In this document: piece by piece, positions 26,785 through 36,266 of the stretch | How the letters are laid out: each line of letters opens with the position of its first letter | Numbering within the stretch: position 1 is the stretch's first letter | NCBI GenBank assembly: GCA_964513205.1 | Contig: CAZELP010000003.1 | Coordinates: 1-64,000 of the forward strand | Origin: JAGVJT01 sp964513205 | GTDB taxonomy: Bacteria > Pseudomonadota > Gammaproteobacteria > Legionellales > Legionellaceae | Reading direction: 5' to 3' | DNA length: 64,000 nucleotides | Translations under genes and position numbers: made by a program | The notes under the pieces: generated by a model | Seen by the model: the letters and a program-made list of their open reading frames with translations, nothing else | Databases searched by the model: none | Told to the model about the DNA's origin: nothing

Positions 26785-29100
26785 TTAAAAACCGGAAGAA
26801 ACAGTAAACTGGAAGTATTGTAAAGAGTCTGTTGGAGTTGGATTAAGTGCTTTGGCAATACTAAAAACCAAAGGACCAAACGGAGAGCGCCAATCAACAG
26901 CCAAACCTGTAGAGTAACGAATCGGTCCTTCGCCAGTTCCGCTTAAGGCCAACGGAGTACCTCGCACAAATACGTTACCCGCATCGACAAAAATCGACGT
27001 TCGAATATTATCGCGGCTCAAAGGATAAGGCAGAATCGCAGCAGTACCAGCGTTTAGGAGCAAGTTTGCACCTATCGCTCGACCACTTGAGTCATGTGGT
27101 CCTAACGAATAGTTGTCATAACCACGCACCTGGCCTGGTTGTGCAATACCCCCTGCAAAATAGTTTTCGTAGAAAGGCAATCCTTCTTGATTGAAGGTAT
27201 TTCCATACCCCACGTTCCCCATGATTGTGAAAATGAATCCTTTGGGTAATGGTTGATAATAACGCGCTTTATAAGCAATTTTATAGTATGTAAAAGAGGC
27301 AGATGTGGCCGGCAGCGCAACCAATAGTCCAGATTCTTGATTTAAACCTTTCCTCGGATAAGGCATTTGATCCAGGCCATTTCTATTCCATCCTAGAGTC
27401 AAGCGGATTTGGTTGAAATCTCGACCGTACAAATTCACAAAGTTTTGAATTTGTTGAACAATCCCCACATTATTAATACTCAGTCCCTGATAACCATATC
27501 CAAATTGCAAGCTACTTTTTTCGCCTAGCAACAAACTATAAGTCACATCTCCACCAAAACGATCTGAATTATACGCACTCACGTCTAATTTTTTAGGATC
27601 AACCGTTTCATAATAAAAATCAAATCCTCGACCAACACCGGTATTGGTATAAAAAGGATTGTAATAATTGGCAGAATAAGTTTGGCCCCAATAACTCCAG
27701 TTAAACGCAAAACCCACCGTACGACCAGTTCCTAAAAAGTTATACTGGTTAACGGCAATATTTGCCTGAGGACCTGTACTTCCATAGCCAGCTGAAGCAC
27801 TTGCTTCTGCCGAAGGAGTTTCGGCAAGGTCAATGTCTAAATCGACTTGGTTATTTGCACCAGGTACAGGCGTGGTTTTAACGTTAATGTCTTTGAGATA
27901 ATTCACAAGACGAAGCTGACGTTCAGATTCTTTGATGTTGTGTAAAGACAGTAAAGATCCTTCGTTTTGCCGAATAATGTTTCTTAATACATAATCTGCT
28001 GTTTTTGTATTGCCATGAAAGTTGATGCGTCTAACATACACATGACGGCCAGGATCAACAACAAACGTGACAAAAACGGTCTTTGTCTGCTCATCTACTT
28101 TCGGTTCAGCGTTAATCGCCGGAAAACCATACCCCACATCTCCCAAAGCAAGTCCTATTGCAGAAATTGTTTCTGTCACTTGCTTACGAGAAAAAACCTC
28201 TCCTTTTTTAACCAAAACCAAAGCATCTATTTTTTCTTTCGGCAGGATAGTTTTACCCGTAACGGCATAACCTGAAAAATGATACTGAGGCCCTTCATAA
28301 ATATGAACATTGATAAAAACATCTTTCTTATCAGGAGACAAAAGTACTTGAGAAGAAATGATTTTAAATTTCAAATATCCCCTATCTAAGTAAAAAGAAC
28401 GTAACGACTCTAAAGAAGCGTCCATAGCGGCTTTTGAATACTGATCTTTTCTAGAAAAATAGGTCAAGACACTGCTTTGAGCAAGTGCCATCTCGGCTCT
28501 TAAATCTTCTTCAGGGAAGTCATGGTTTCCCACAATTTTAATTTCTTTGATTCTTGAAACCCGCCCCTCTGAAATATCAACATGGACAGCCACACGATTT
28601 TCAGTCAAATCACTCACGTCTGTGTCAATACGAGCATTGTATTTGCCACGAGCGTTGTATGCTTGTTTTAATTCCTTCTGAAGACGCTCGAGAGATGCAC
28701 GCTGAAACACACGTCCTTTAATAAGCCCGAGCTCTTTTAAAATATCTTTCATTTTGTCATCTGGAATTTCCTTATTTCCAGTGACACTAATCGAGCCGAT
28801 TGTAGCGCGCTCAACCACTTGGACAATCAGCGTACTTCCTTGACGCTCCAATGTCACTGATTGGAAAAATCCGGTCTCATAAAGCGCACGAATAATTTCA
28901 GGCGTAGACGAAGCTCCAACTTCTTCCCCAACTTGGACTGGTAGGTAATTTAATACCGTCCCTAATTTCACACGCTGTAATCCAGTGATTTTTATCTCTT
29001 TGACGATAAAGCTATCTGTAGCTGCATTAAGCGAAAAAGAGCTGAGTAACAATGAAGAACAACATACTGCTATGGCAAACGGCCTTGTAACTTTTTTCAT
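26785..29100 (-). CDS. bamA: Outer membrane assembly factor BamA
   Basis: A protein of about 771 residues. The N-terminus is a signal peptide (MKKVTRPFAIAVCC ... LNAA), followed by five POTRA domains (first FIVKEIKITGLQRV), then the 16-stranded beta-barrel with the conserved VRGY motif of the barrel-lid loop (GQVRGYDNYSLG) and a C-terminal aromatic signature FQFTVSSGF. It is the core of the beta-barrel insertion machine. The ATG at 29100 is preferred to a TTG four codons upstream. It follows rseP, as in other gammaproteobacteria; skp and lpxD, which often come next, are replaced by unrelated genes. Confidence 0.97.
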   Translation of the reverse strand: MKKVTRPFAIAVCCSSLLLSSFSLNAATDSFIVKEIKITGLQRVKLGTVLNYLPVQVGEEVGASSTPEIIRALYETGFFQSVTLERQGSTLIVQVVERATIGSISVTGNKEIPDDKMKDILKELGLIKGRVFQRASLERLQKELKQAYNARGKYNARIDTDVSDLTENRVAVHVDISEGRVSRIKEIKIVGNHDFPEEDLRAEMALAQSSVLTYFSRKDQYSKAAMDASLESLRSFYLDRGYLKFKIISSQVLLSPDKKDVFINVHIYEGPQYHFSGYAVTGKTILPKEKIDALVLVKKGEVFSRKQVTETISAIGLALGDVGYGFPAINAEPKVDEQTKTVFVTFVVDPGRHVYVRRINFHGNTKTADYVLRNIIRQNEGSLLSLHNIKESERQLRLVNYLKDINVKTTPVPGANNQVDLDIDLAETPSAEASASAGYGSTGPQANIAVNQYNFLGTGRTVGFAFNWSYWGQTYSANYYNPFYTNTGVGRGFDFYYETVDPKKLDVSAYNSDRFGGDVTYSLLLGEKSSLQFGYGYQGLSINNVGIVQQIQNFVNLYGRDFNQIRLTLGWNRNGLDQMPYPRKGLNQESGLLVALPATSASFTYYKIAYKARYYQPLPKGFIFTIMGNVGYGNTFNQEGLPFYENYFAGGIAQPGQVRGYDNYSLGPHDSSGRAIGANLLLNAGTAAILPYPLSRDNIRTSIFVDAGNVFVRGTPLALSGTGEGPIRYSTGLAVDWRSPFGPLVFSIAKALNPTPTDSLQYFQFTVSSGF

Positions 29101-29155
29101 GCTAATGTTCAATTCCCAATGATGACGTGCGAAGTATACGTTGATATGAAATTTC

Positions 29156-30211
29156 TTACCATCCCAATCGTGCTAAATCGTTTTTGAAAGCAACCACGGT
29201 CATAAAAAAGATCACACAAAATCCTACATATCCAGCACATTGCTGCGCTCGTTGTGACAAAGGTCGCCTCATCACAAACTCAACCAAATAATAAGCCAAA
29301 TATCCGCCATCCAATAACGGAATAGGCAAAAGATTCAGCACACCCAGACTTACACTCACAAGCGCGATAAACAAGAGATAATGCGCCATCCCAAACATTG
29401 CAGATTCACCAGCTAATTTTGCAATACCAACCGGACCACTCAACTGAGTCCAAGGAAGATGTCCTTGTGCCAGTTTTGCAATGGATGAAAAAGTTTGCGC
29501 AGTCATATGCCATGTCCGCTTGAATGCACCTCCTAAAGCAGGAAAGAAAGACTCTCGATAAATAGAGAATCGCTTGGGATCAGGTTGCAATCCAACGCCG
29601 AGATATCCACGTGAATGAGCTGTGCGATCATGATCTAACGTCACTTGAATTTCAAGCGATTTATGTGAGCGCAATACACCTAGCATAAGTGTTTTATTTG
29701 GATTTTGTTGTACAAGAGAGATAATTTTTTCACCATCTGACACGGCAACAGAATCGATTGAAGTAATCACATCGCCCGGTTTTAATCCAGATCGAAAAGC
29801 AGCCCCTCCCTCCGCGACATAACCAATGGTTGAAGAAGTAAGCGGCATTTTTATGCCGATTAGAAAAACGATAAAACACAAGACAAAAGCCAGTACAAAA
29901 TTGGACAATGGACCTGCTAAAACAATCAAAAAACGCATCCAGATTGGTTTGCGGTTAAAGGCGTAAGGTAAATCTTCATTGGATACAGGAGCCGTGTGCT
30001 CATCAAGCATTTTAACATAGCCCCCTAATGGGATAAGAGACCATGTATATTCAGTATGTTTTCGATCGCTCAAACGAAATAAAACTTTTCCAAAACCAAA
30101 CGAAAAACGCAGCACACGAACATCAAAATAACGTGCAACAGCAAAATGAGCCGCCTCGTGTGTCACAACCAATAAGAGCAAAGCAAAAAGGAAAAATAAA
30201 ATACTCATCAT
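29156..30211 (-). CDS. rseP: Site-2 protease RseP, single-PDZ form
   Basis: A 351-residue intramembrane zinc metalloprotease. It has HEAAH (His18, Glu19, His22) in the first membrane helix, one periplasmic PDZ domain (about 125-205, GGAAFRSGLKPGDVITSID) and the LLDGG motif carrying the third zinc ligand (LPIPLLDGGYLAYY). E. coli RseP has about 450 residues and two PDZ domains, so this protein lacks one. It is expected to cut anti-sigma factors or signal-peptide remnants. The start overlaps the cdsA stop (ATGA). Confidence 0.93.
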   Translation of the reverse strand: MMSILFFLFALLLLVVTHEAAHFAVARYFDVRVLRFSFGFGKVLFRLSDRKHTEYTWSLIPLGGYVKMLDEHTAPVSNEDLPYAFNRKPIWMRFLIVLAGPLSNFVLAFVLCFIVFLIGIKMPLTSSTIGYVAEGGAAFRSGLKPGDVITSIDSVAVSDGEKIISLVQQNPNKTLMLGVLRSHKSLEIQVTLDHDRTAHSRGYLGVGLQPDPKRFSIYRESFFPALGGAFKRTWHMTAQTFSSIAKLAQGHLPWTQLSGPVGIAKLAGESAMFGMAHYLLFIALVSVSLGVLNLLPIPLLDGGYLAYYLVEFVMRRPLSQRAQQCAGYVGFCVIFFMTVVAFKNDLARLGW

Positions 30212-31008
30212 TGCATAAGCCCAGGGAAAAAAGACAACAAAAATGCGAACACAGGAATTGCCGCCAACAAGCTGTCAATTCTATCGAGCAAACCACCATG
30301 ACCTGGAATTAAGGCACCTGTATCCTTCAATTGAACACGCCGTTTTAACATGCTCACAAATAAATCACCAAAAAAAGACGCGACAAAAACAAATCCCGCC
30401 ACCATCAATCCGGTCATGATGTGGGTCTGCTTGGTCACAATTCCAACACACAATGCCACAATTAAAACCGCAACCGCCCCACCTAGCACACCCGCGATGG
30501 TTTTTCCCGGACTCACATTTGGAATGACTCGACGATTTCCCCAACGACGCCCAACAAGATATCCGCCCGTATCAGCAGCCCAAACCAAACACAACAGATA
30601 AATGACAAGTAACGAGCCATGCGGCATAGCATAGATACGCCAAAGACCCACATAACTTAAAGGAAGTAAAATTGCGCTAAATCCGGCCACAATCAAACGA
30701 TGTCCCCAAAGCTTGGTTGAATGAGGATAAGTCAGAATACATCCGGCTAATCCAATCCATAAAATCACGCCAAGATTCAGTGCAATATTTTGATATTGAA
30801 CACACAACCATCCGGCTCCTAACAAAAAAACGGCATACATGAGTTGGCTGACGACATGGTGCAAAGGAATTAAACGCGCCCACTCATAAGCAGCGAGGAC
30901 CAACACGCCCCCCAACAGCCCTCCCAAAAGCCAACTTGGACCATATAAAATCAAAGAAATAACGATGGGGATTAGTGCCAATGCAGATAAAACTCGTTGC
31001 TTAAACAT
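30208..31008 (-). CDS. cdsA: Phosphatidate cytidylyltransferase
   Basis: A 266-residue polytopic inner-membrane enzyme making CDP-diacylglycerol. It shows WAADTGGYLVGRRWG and the signature PGHGGLLDRIDSL with the catalytic Asp residues. The start at 31008 is chosen (MFKQRVLSALALIP), which overlaps the uppS stop by eight bases; a longer in-frame version would lie inside uppS. dxr, normally between uppS and cdsA, is absent. Confidence 0.95.
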   Translation of the reverse strand: MFKQRVLSALALIPIVISLILYGPSWLLGGLLGGVLVLAAYEWARLIPLHHVVSQLMYAVFLLGAGWLCVQYQNIALNLGVILWIGLAGCILTYPHSTKLWGHRLIVAGFSAILLPLSYVGLWRIYAMPHGSLLVIYLLCLVWAADTGGYLVGRRWGNRRVIPNVSPGKTIAGVLGGAVAVLIVALCVGIVTKQTHIMTGLMVAGFVFVASFFGDLFVSMLKRRVQLKDTGALIPGHGGLLDRIDSLLAAIPVFAFLLSFFPGLMQ

Positions 31009-31732
31009 CTGTTTCTTCTCCACACTGTGCCTCTGTTTTACCATAACGTCTCTGACGAGATGCATAGTGCAGCAATGCTTTTTCAAATTCTGCTTTGTCG
31101 AAATCGGGCCATTTTACGTCCGAAAAATAAAACTCACTGTAAGCAAGCTGCCAAAGCATAAAGTTGCTGATGCGAAGCTCACCGCTGGTACGAATCAAAA
31201 GGTCGGGATCGGCAATCGACGCAGTTGCTAGCATCTGACCAAAAAGTTGTTCGTCCAGTTTACTCTCTTCAAGCGAACCTTCTTTAACTGCTTTGGTGAT
31301 TTTTCGACAGGCCTCGACAATATCCCAACGCCCGCCATAATTCATCATGATGTTAAGCTGAAGTGCTTGATTATTTGCAGTCAATGACTCTACAGATTCG
31401 ATGGTCAACTGCAAAATATCAGATAGCGCTTGACGATTGCCAATAAACTTTAAAGCGACACCTTCGGTATGCAATTCCTCAATCTCGCGCTCAATTGACT
31501 CGACGAATAATTCCATCAAAAAGTTCACTTCATTGGCAGGACGTTGCCAATTTTCACTGCTGAAGGCAAACAAACTTAAAACAGACACACCATGACGCAA
31601 GCACCCATCAACAACCGTGCGCACAGAACGCACACCAGCTCGATGACCTTCCATCCTAGATAAATTACGCTGCAAAGCCCAACGACCATTGCCGTCCATA
31701 ATGATCGCAATATGCTGTGGTATTTTTTGCAT
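31001..31732 (-). CDS. uppS: Undecaprenyl diphosphate synthase
   Basis: A 243-residue cis-prenyltransferase making the C55 carrier for peptidoglycan and O-antigen. It has HIAIIMDGNGRWA with catalytic Asp13, LSLFAFSSENWQRP, and LLIRTSGELRISNFMLWQ. It begins the uppS-cdsA-rseP-bamA block; frr and pyrH, often upstream, are replaced by divergent gpmI. Confidence 0.97.
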   Translation of the reverse strand: MQKIPQHIAIIMDGNGRWALQRNLSRMEGHRAGVRSVRTVVDGCLRHGVSVLSLFAFSSENWQRPANEVNFLMELFVESIEREIEELHTEGVALKFIGNRQALSDILQLTIESVESLTANNQALQLNIMMNYGGRWDIVEACRKITKAVKEGSLEESKLDEQLFGQMLATASIADPDLLIRTSGELRISNFMLWQLAYSEFYFSDVKWPDFDKAEFEKALLHYASRQRRYGKTEAQCGEETDV

Positions 31733-31739
31733 TAACTAC

Positions 31740-31768
31740 TTCATCCATTAGTAAAAATGGCCTATAGT
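31740..31768 (+). promoter_or_regulatory. Possible promoter for gpmI
   Basis: TTCATC and TATAGT are 17 bases apart in the gap between divergent uppS and gpmI, about 34 bases before the gpmI start. The -10 is good and the -35 is poor. Confidence 0.4.
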
Positions 31769-31801
31769 CTAACCTCTTTATTTGAAAAGTGTAAGAGTAT
31801 C

Positions 31802-33349
31802 ATGTTAAGAGCCCCTTTAGTCCTGGTTATTCTAGATGGATTTGGTTATCGAGAAGAAATCAATCACAACGCCATTGCACATGCCAACCTTGAACCATGG
31901 CAAACTTGGTGGGATACTCGCCCTCACGCTTTACTAGATGCATCAGGCCTTGCGGTAGGGCTTCCAAAAGGTCAAATGGGTAACTCTGAAGTGGGTCACA
32001 TGCATATCGGTGCAGGCCGTGTAATGATGCAAGATTTGACTCGCATCAATCAGGCAATCGAAGACGGAACTTTTACAAAAAACCCTTGTTTTTTGGAAAC
32101 AATCGAGACACTTAAATCAGAAAAAAAATATCTTCATGTCATGGGACTTCTTTCGGAAGGCGGCGTACATAGTCATGAGGCACACTTACTTGCCTTTTTA
32201 AAACTGTGTCATGAAAAAAACTTTCATCGCGTGATCTTGCATCTTTTTCTAGATGGTCGAGATACCCCTCCTCAGAGTGCTCTTGAGAGCTTAAATCGCT
32301 TAGAGAACAATCTCAAACTTTACCCTGTCGGGATTATTGGCTCCATTTGCGGTCGCTATTATGCAATGGATAGAGACAAACGCTTTGAAAGAGTAGCACC
32401 AGTCTATGAATTATTGACAGAAAACAAAAGCCAGTACCAATCAAAAGACTATCACGAAGCGATTGAACACTTTTATCAAAAAGGAATTTACGATGAGTTT
32501 ATTCCACCCACACGATTGGAAAATGCACGTCCAATTGAAGATGGAGATGCCGTCTTTTTTTTCAACTTTCGAGCCGACAGAGCAAGACAACTCACCGAGG
32601 CGTTTGTAAATCCAAATTTTGCTGGGTTTAATCGAACAAAACAACCGTCATTATCAAGCTTTATCAGCATGACACAATATGCCGAAGGGCTTAAAACAAA
32701 AATCGCCTATCCCCCCATTGCACTCAACAATACATTAGGCGACATACTTGCACAGCACCAACTTAGACAACTTAGAATTGCTGAAACAGAGAAATATGCA
32801 CATGTCACTTTTTTCTTTAATGGTGGAGAAGAACATGTATTTCCTCTCGAAACACGCATATTGATTCCCTCACCGAAAGTCAGTACGTATGACCAAAAAC
32901 CAGAAATGAGCGCCAAAGAACTGACTGATGAACTTCTAAAAGCCATCGAAAGTCACAATTACGACGTCATCATCTGTAATTATGCAAATGCAGATATGGT
33001 TGGACACACAGGTGACTTCAATGCGGCTGTATTGGCCATCAACTGTTTAACCGAATCGTTGACAAAGATAAATGATGCCATTGCCGCACAAAAAGGACAT
33101 CTTCTGATTACAGCTGATCATGGAAATGCCGAATGCATGTTTGATGAAGAAACACAACAACCTCATACGGCACATACCAATGAGCCTGTTCCTTTTTTAT
33201 ATCTAGGTCAACCTCAATGGGAAATAGCGAAATCTTATGGAAGTCTGATTGATATAGCACCAACAATACTCAAGCTGCTTAATATCAAGCCTCCAGTTGA
33301 AATGACAGGCCAATCCTTATTAGAATTGAAAGACGCTCTCCATGAATGA
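31802..33349 (+). CDS. gpmI: Phosphoglycerate mutase, cofactor-independent
   Basis: A 515-residue dimanganese enzyme interconverting 2- and 3-phosphoglycerate. It has LVILDGFG at the start, catalytic Ser62 in GNSEVGHMHIGAGR, HLFLDGRDTPP, and metal ligands in ITADHGNAE and PHTAHT. The start at 31802 gives the standard N-terminus; an upstream in-frame ATG adds 15 unconserved residues. It overlaps envC by eight bases. Confidence 0.97.
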   Translation: MLRAPLVLVILDGFGYREEINHNAIAHANLEPWQTWWDTRPHALLDASGLAVGLPKGQMGNSEVGHMHIGAGRVMMQDLTRINQAIEDGTFTKNPCFLETIETLKSEKKYLHVMGLLSEGGVHSHEAHLLAFLKLCHEKNFHRVILHLFLDGRDTPPQSALESLNRLENNLKLYPVGIIGSICGRYYAMDRDKRFERVAPVYELLTENKSQYQSKDYHEAIEHFYQKGIYDEFIPPTRLENARPIEDGDAVFFFNFRADRARQLTEAFVNPNFAGFNRTKQPSLSSFISMTQYAEGLKTKIAYPPIALNNTLGDILAQHQLRQLRIAETEKYAHVTFFFNGGEEHVFPLETRILIPSPKVSTYDQKPEMSAKELTDELLKAIESHNYDVIICNYANADMVGHTGDFNAAVLAINCLTESLTKINDAIAAQKGHLLITADHGNAECMFDEETQQPHTAHTNEPVPFLYLGQPQWEIAKSYGSLIDIAPTILKLLNIKPPVEMTGQSLLELKDALHE

Positions 33350-34484
33350 CGTCATGCCTACTTCAAAATTAAATCCAATTGGGTTGATTCTTTGTTTGTG
33401 TTGCGCCTCAACACTTGCATACAGCTCACAAAAAGAAATGACACAGCAGCAACTTTCTGCAGTCAAAAAAAAGTTGAATCAGCTTGAAACTGTCATTCAT
33501 CAGCAGGTCAATAGTCGAGAGCAAGCGGCTCAACATTTGGCTTCGACTGAAAAAGAAATCGGTGAACAAGTTAAATCGCTTCATGAGATACAACAAACCA
33601 TCTCCATAAAAAAACAAGCCATCACCAATATCAATACGGAGTTGTTCGCTCTAAAAGAAAAATTTCAGGCACAACAAAAAGTACTGATGACCCATCTCCG
33701 ATTGCGCTACACAATTGATACACCTCACCCCATAGCAACCATTTTGCAAACTGAAAAACCAAATCAAATCAGTCGACTGATGACGTACTATCACTATCTC
33801 ATTGTGCACGATAAAAAATTACTCCAAGCATTGCAGCAAACACACTTGGGTATTGAGAAACGCCAGCAAGCATTAAATCAAGAGCTCGCGCAACTGAATG
33901 CATTAGAAAAAAAGATAGCCACACAATATCAAACGTTGGCTATTCACAAATCCAAACATCAAAAACTCATTCAAGAGCTGACGCAACACATCCAAAGCAA
34001 GCAACAAGAATTTCAAACAACGAAACAAGACCAGGCCCGACTAGAAGCACTATTAGAACAACTCTCTCGAACGGCTTTTGTCCCACTTAAGAAAAATCGC
34101 GAACAAATAAATAGTCAAACACGAACGCTCAGCACTCGGTTTCAAAGCCCACTTCAAGGGCAGCAACGTGTAGGAAAAGCTTACAATCAAGGCATCTTAT
34201 TTTCAGCAAAAGAAGGGACACCCGTCACCAGCATTTTGCCTGGAAAAGTCATTTTTAGTGACTGGCTGAATGGGTATGGTTTACTTTTGATTATTGATCA
34301 CGGAAATGGCATGATGAGTCTTTACGCCCATAACGAATCCTTGTTCAAAAAGAAGGGCATGATGGTCAATTCGGGTGAAGAAATTGCAACAGTTGGACAT
34401 ACAGGTGGAATCAGAGAAAACGGTCTATACTTTGAATTAAGGCAGCGTGGGAAAGTTATCCCACCTCGTCAATGGTTGACTTAA
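33342..34484 (+). CDS. envC: Murein hydrolase activator EnvC
   Basis: A 380-residue periplasmic protein. A signal peptide (to about residue 27, STLAYSS) is followed by long coiled coils (about 30-245) and a C-terminal LytM/M23 domain (about 280-378). The domain is degenerate: KEGTPVTSILPGKVIFSDWLNGYG lacks the first zinc-binding His and HxH is not present, as expected for EnvC, which activates amidases rather than cutting murein itself. It sits between gpmI and ctpA. Confidence 0.93.
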   Translation: MNDVMPTSKLNPIGLILCLCCASTLAYSSQKEMTQQQLSAVKKKLNQLETVIHQQVNSREQAAQHLASTEKEIGEQVKSLHEIQQTISIKKQAITNINTELFALKEKFQAQQKVLMTHLRLRYTIDTPHPIATILQTEKPNQISRLMTYYHYLIVHDKKLLQALQQTHLGIEKRQQALNQELAQLNALEKKIATQYQTLAIHKSKHQKLIQELTQHIQSKQQEFQTTKQDQARLEALLEQLSRTAFVPLKKNREQINSQTRTLSTRFQSPLQGQQRVGKAYNQGILFSAKEGTPVTSILPGKVIFSDWLNGYGLLLIIDHGNGMMSLYAHNESLFKKKGMMVNSGEEIATVGHTGGIRENGLYFELRQRGKVIPPRQWLT

Positions 34485-34508
34485 GACACACACCGTCAGG
34501 AGAAATTT

Positions 34509-35846
34509 ATGCGTCGCCTTTCACACATCAGTCGTTTTACTGCTGTAAGTGTTTTGTCATGGAGTATGTTGCTGGTTCATCCAGTCTATGGCGCCCCCAC
34601 TCCTGTCGAGGATGAGCAAAATGTTCCAATGGAAGATGTACAACGCTTTTCAAATGCCATCGCTCAAATCAAACAATATTACGTCAAACAAATTAGTGAC
34701 AAAGAATTGTTTGAAAATGCCATTCGAGGAATGTTAGCCGGATTGGACCCCCACTCCAGTTATCTTGATGAAGAAGAATTCAACGAATTACAAACCGCAA
34801 CCAGCGGAGAATTTGGTGGATTAGGTCTTGAAGTCACGCAAGAAGAAGGCGTGATAAAAGTCATTACACCTTTAGTTGATACGCCAGCATCAAAAGCACA
34901 TTTAAAACCAGGCGACTATATCATCAAAATTGGTCCACGCTCAGTCCAAGGTCTTGATCTAAAAGAAGCCGTTACACTGATGCGAGGAAAGGTAGGAGAG
35001 CCCATTACCCTGACGATTATTCGTAAAGGCATGACCAAGCCTTTGCAAGTCACGCTGGTTCGAGAAAATATTCAAATCAAAAGTGTGCAAGCGAAGCTAC
35101 TCGACAAACAATATGGTTATGTCAGACTCACTCAATTTCAAGCCCTCACCGCACAGGACATGCTCAAAAGTATTGCGGAATTGAAAAAAGAAGCGAAAGG
35201 AGAATTGAGAGGTCTTGTTCTGGACTTGCGTAATAACCCAGGAGGTTTGCTCGATTCAGCCATACAGATTGCCGATGCATTTATTGATACAAAAATTCCA
35301 AATGCAAAACAAGAACTGATCGTCTATACCGAAGGACGCTTGCCTGGATCAAAATTTACAGCGATTGCCACACCAGGAGATGTCCTCAACAATGCGCCTA
35401 TGGTTGTGCTCATCAACGGCGGGTCTGCAAGTGCTTCTGAAATTGTTGCAGGCGCATTAAAAGACAACAAACGTGCATTGATTGTTGGAACACGAAGTTT
35501 TGGAAAAGGAACCGTCCAAACGGTGTTGCCACTTGATAATAAACACGGCATCAAATTGACAACAGCAATGTACTATACACCATCAGGAACATCCATTCAG
35601 GCGCAAGGGATCACACCTGACATCGTAGTCGAAGAGATCTCTGTACCGAAAGATACTTTGGCTAAAAATGATGGATTAAATTTCAGCGAAGCGGACCTTT
35701 CTGGTCACCTGAAAAATGGTAATAATCCCAATGAGCCTCTCAAAACAAGCTCGTCAGAAACCAACAATACAGCGCTTTTACACGAAGATTATCAGCTTTA
35801 CGAAGCCCTAACAATTCTTAAGAGTTTGGTAGTAGCAAAGCAATAA
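34509..35846 (+). CDS. ctpA: Carboxyl-terminal protease (S41)
   Basis: A 445-residue exported serine protease. It has an N-terminal signal (MRRLSHISRF ... VYGAP), a PDZ domain (about 95-180, GLGLEVTQEEGVIKVITPLV), and the catalytic Ser-Lys dyad in NGGSASASEIVAGAL and GTRSFGKGTVQTV. It processes or degrades periplasmic proteins and may control murein hydrolases, consistent with its place behind envC. AGGAG precedes the ATG. A strong hairpin follows. Confidence 0.95.
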   Translation: MRRLSHISRFTAVSVLSWSMLLVHPVYGAPTPVEDEQNVPMEDVQRFSNAIAQIKQYYVKQISDKELFENAIRGMLAGLDPHSSYLDEEEFNELQTATSGEFGGLGLEVTQEEGVIKVITPLVDTPASKAHLKPGDYIIKIGPRSVQGLDLKEAVTLMRGKVGEPITLTIIRKGMTKPLQVTLVRENIQIKSVQAKLLDKQYGYVRLTQFQALTAQDMLKSIAELKKEAKGELRGLVLDLRNNPGGLLDSAIQIADAFIDTKIPNAKQELIVYTEGRLPGSKFTAIATPGDVLNNAPMVVLINGGSASASEIVAGALKDNKRALIVGTRSFGKGTVQTVLPLDNKHGIKLTTAMYYTPSGTSIQAQGITPDIVVEEISVPKDTLAKNDGLNFSEADLSGHLKNGNNPNEPLKTSSSETNNTALLHEDYQLYEALTILKSLVVAKQ

Positions 35847-35863
35847 AAATTCCTCTATAATCC

Positions 35864-35895
35864 AAAAACTTATTGGGTCAATCCAATAAGTTTTT
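35864..35895 (+). terminator. Terminator after ctpA
   Basis: AAAAACTTATTGG and CCAATAAGTTTTT form a perfect 13-bp stem with a six-base loop, ending in a five-T run. It lies 18 bases after the ctpA stop and separates it from the following small-protein gene. Confidence 0.85.
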
Positions 35896-35915
35896 GCTTA
35901 TCTAAGGGATTGAAA

Positions 35916-36266
35916 ATGATTGAAAAAATTCTCGTACTCTTCATGTATTTGTCTTCTATCTTTGGTAGCTCAATCTTGTTTGCTTGTCCAATGGCCACAC
36001 CAACTGGTTCATCTGACTTTTGCCAGTCTTTTAAAGTTGCAGCACAATGTCACTGCTCTGCGTCTGGATTACCATCCCGTATGTGTCAGGACATGAACAT
36101 CATCTACGAACGAATGATTGCTGTATTTCGAGATGTCAAAAAAGCATGCGAATTTCAACACGATACTTCCACACAGAACTGCGTTGATTCGTGGCGCTGT
36201 TACCGTCAAGGCGGCTTAAATTCAAATAATGAAGCTTGCAGTGGAACAGGTGCATCCTGTGTTTAA
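35916..36266 (+). CDS. Small Cys-rich secreted protein
   Basis: A 116-residue protein. A hydrophobic signal (IEKILVLFMYLSSIFGSSILFA) ends at ACP, followed by a mature part with nine further cysteines (DFCQ, QCHC, RMCQ, KACE, NCVD, RCYR, EACS, ASCV). This suggests several disulfide bonds in the periplasm or outside the cell. If the Cys after LFA is a lipobox residue it could instead be a lipoprotein. The ATG at 35916 has AAGGGA six bases upstream; a TTG at 35910 is too close to it. No family recognised. It overlaps the next gene by eight bases. Confidence 0.65.
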   Translation: MIEKILVLFMYLSSIFGSSILFACPMATPTGSSDFCQSFKVAAQCHCSASGLPSRMCQDMNIIYERMIAVFRDVKKACEFQHDTSTQNCVDSWRCYRQGGLNSNNEACSGTGASCV

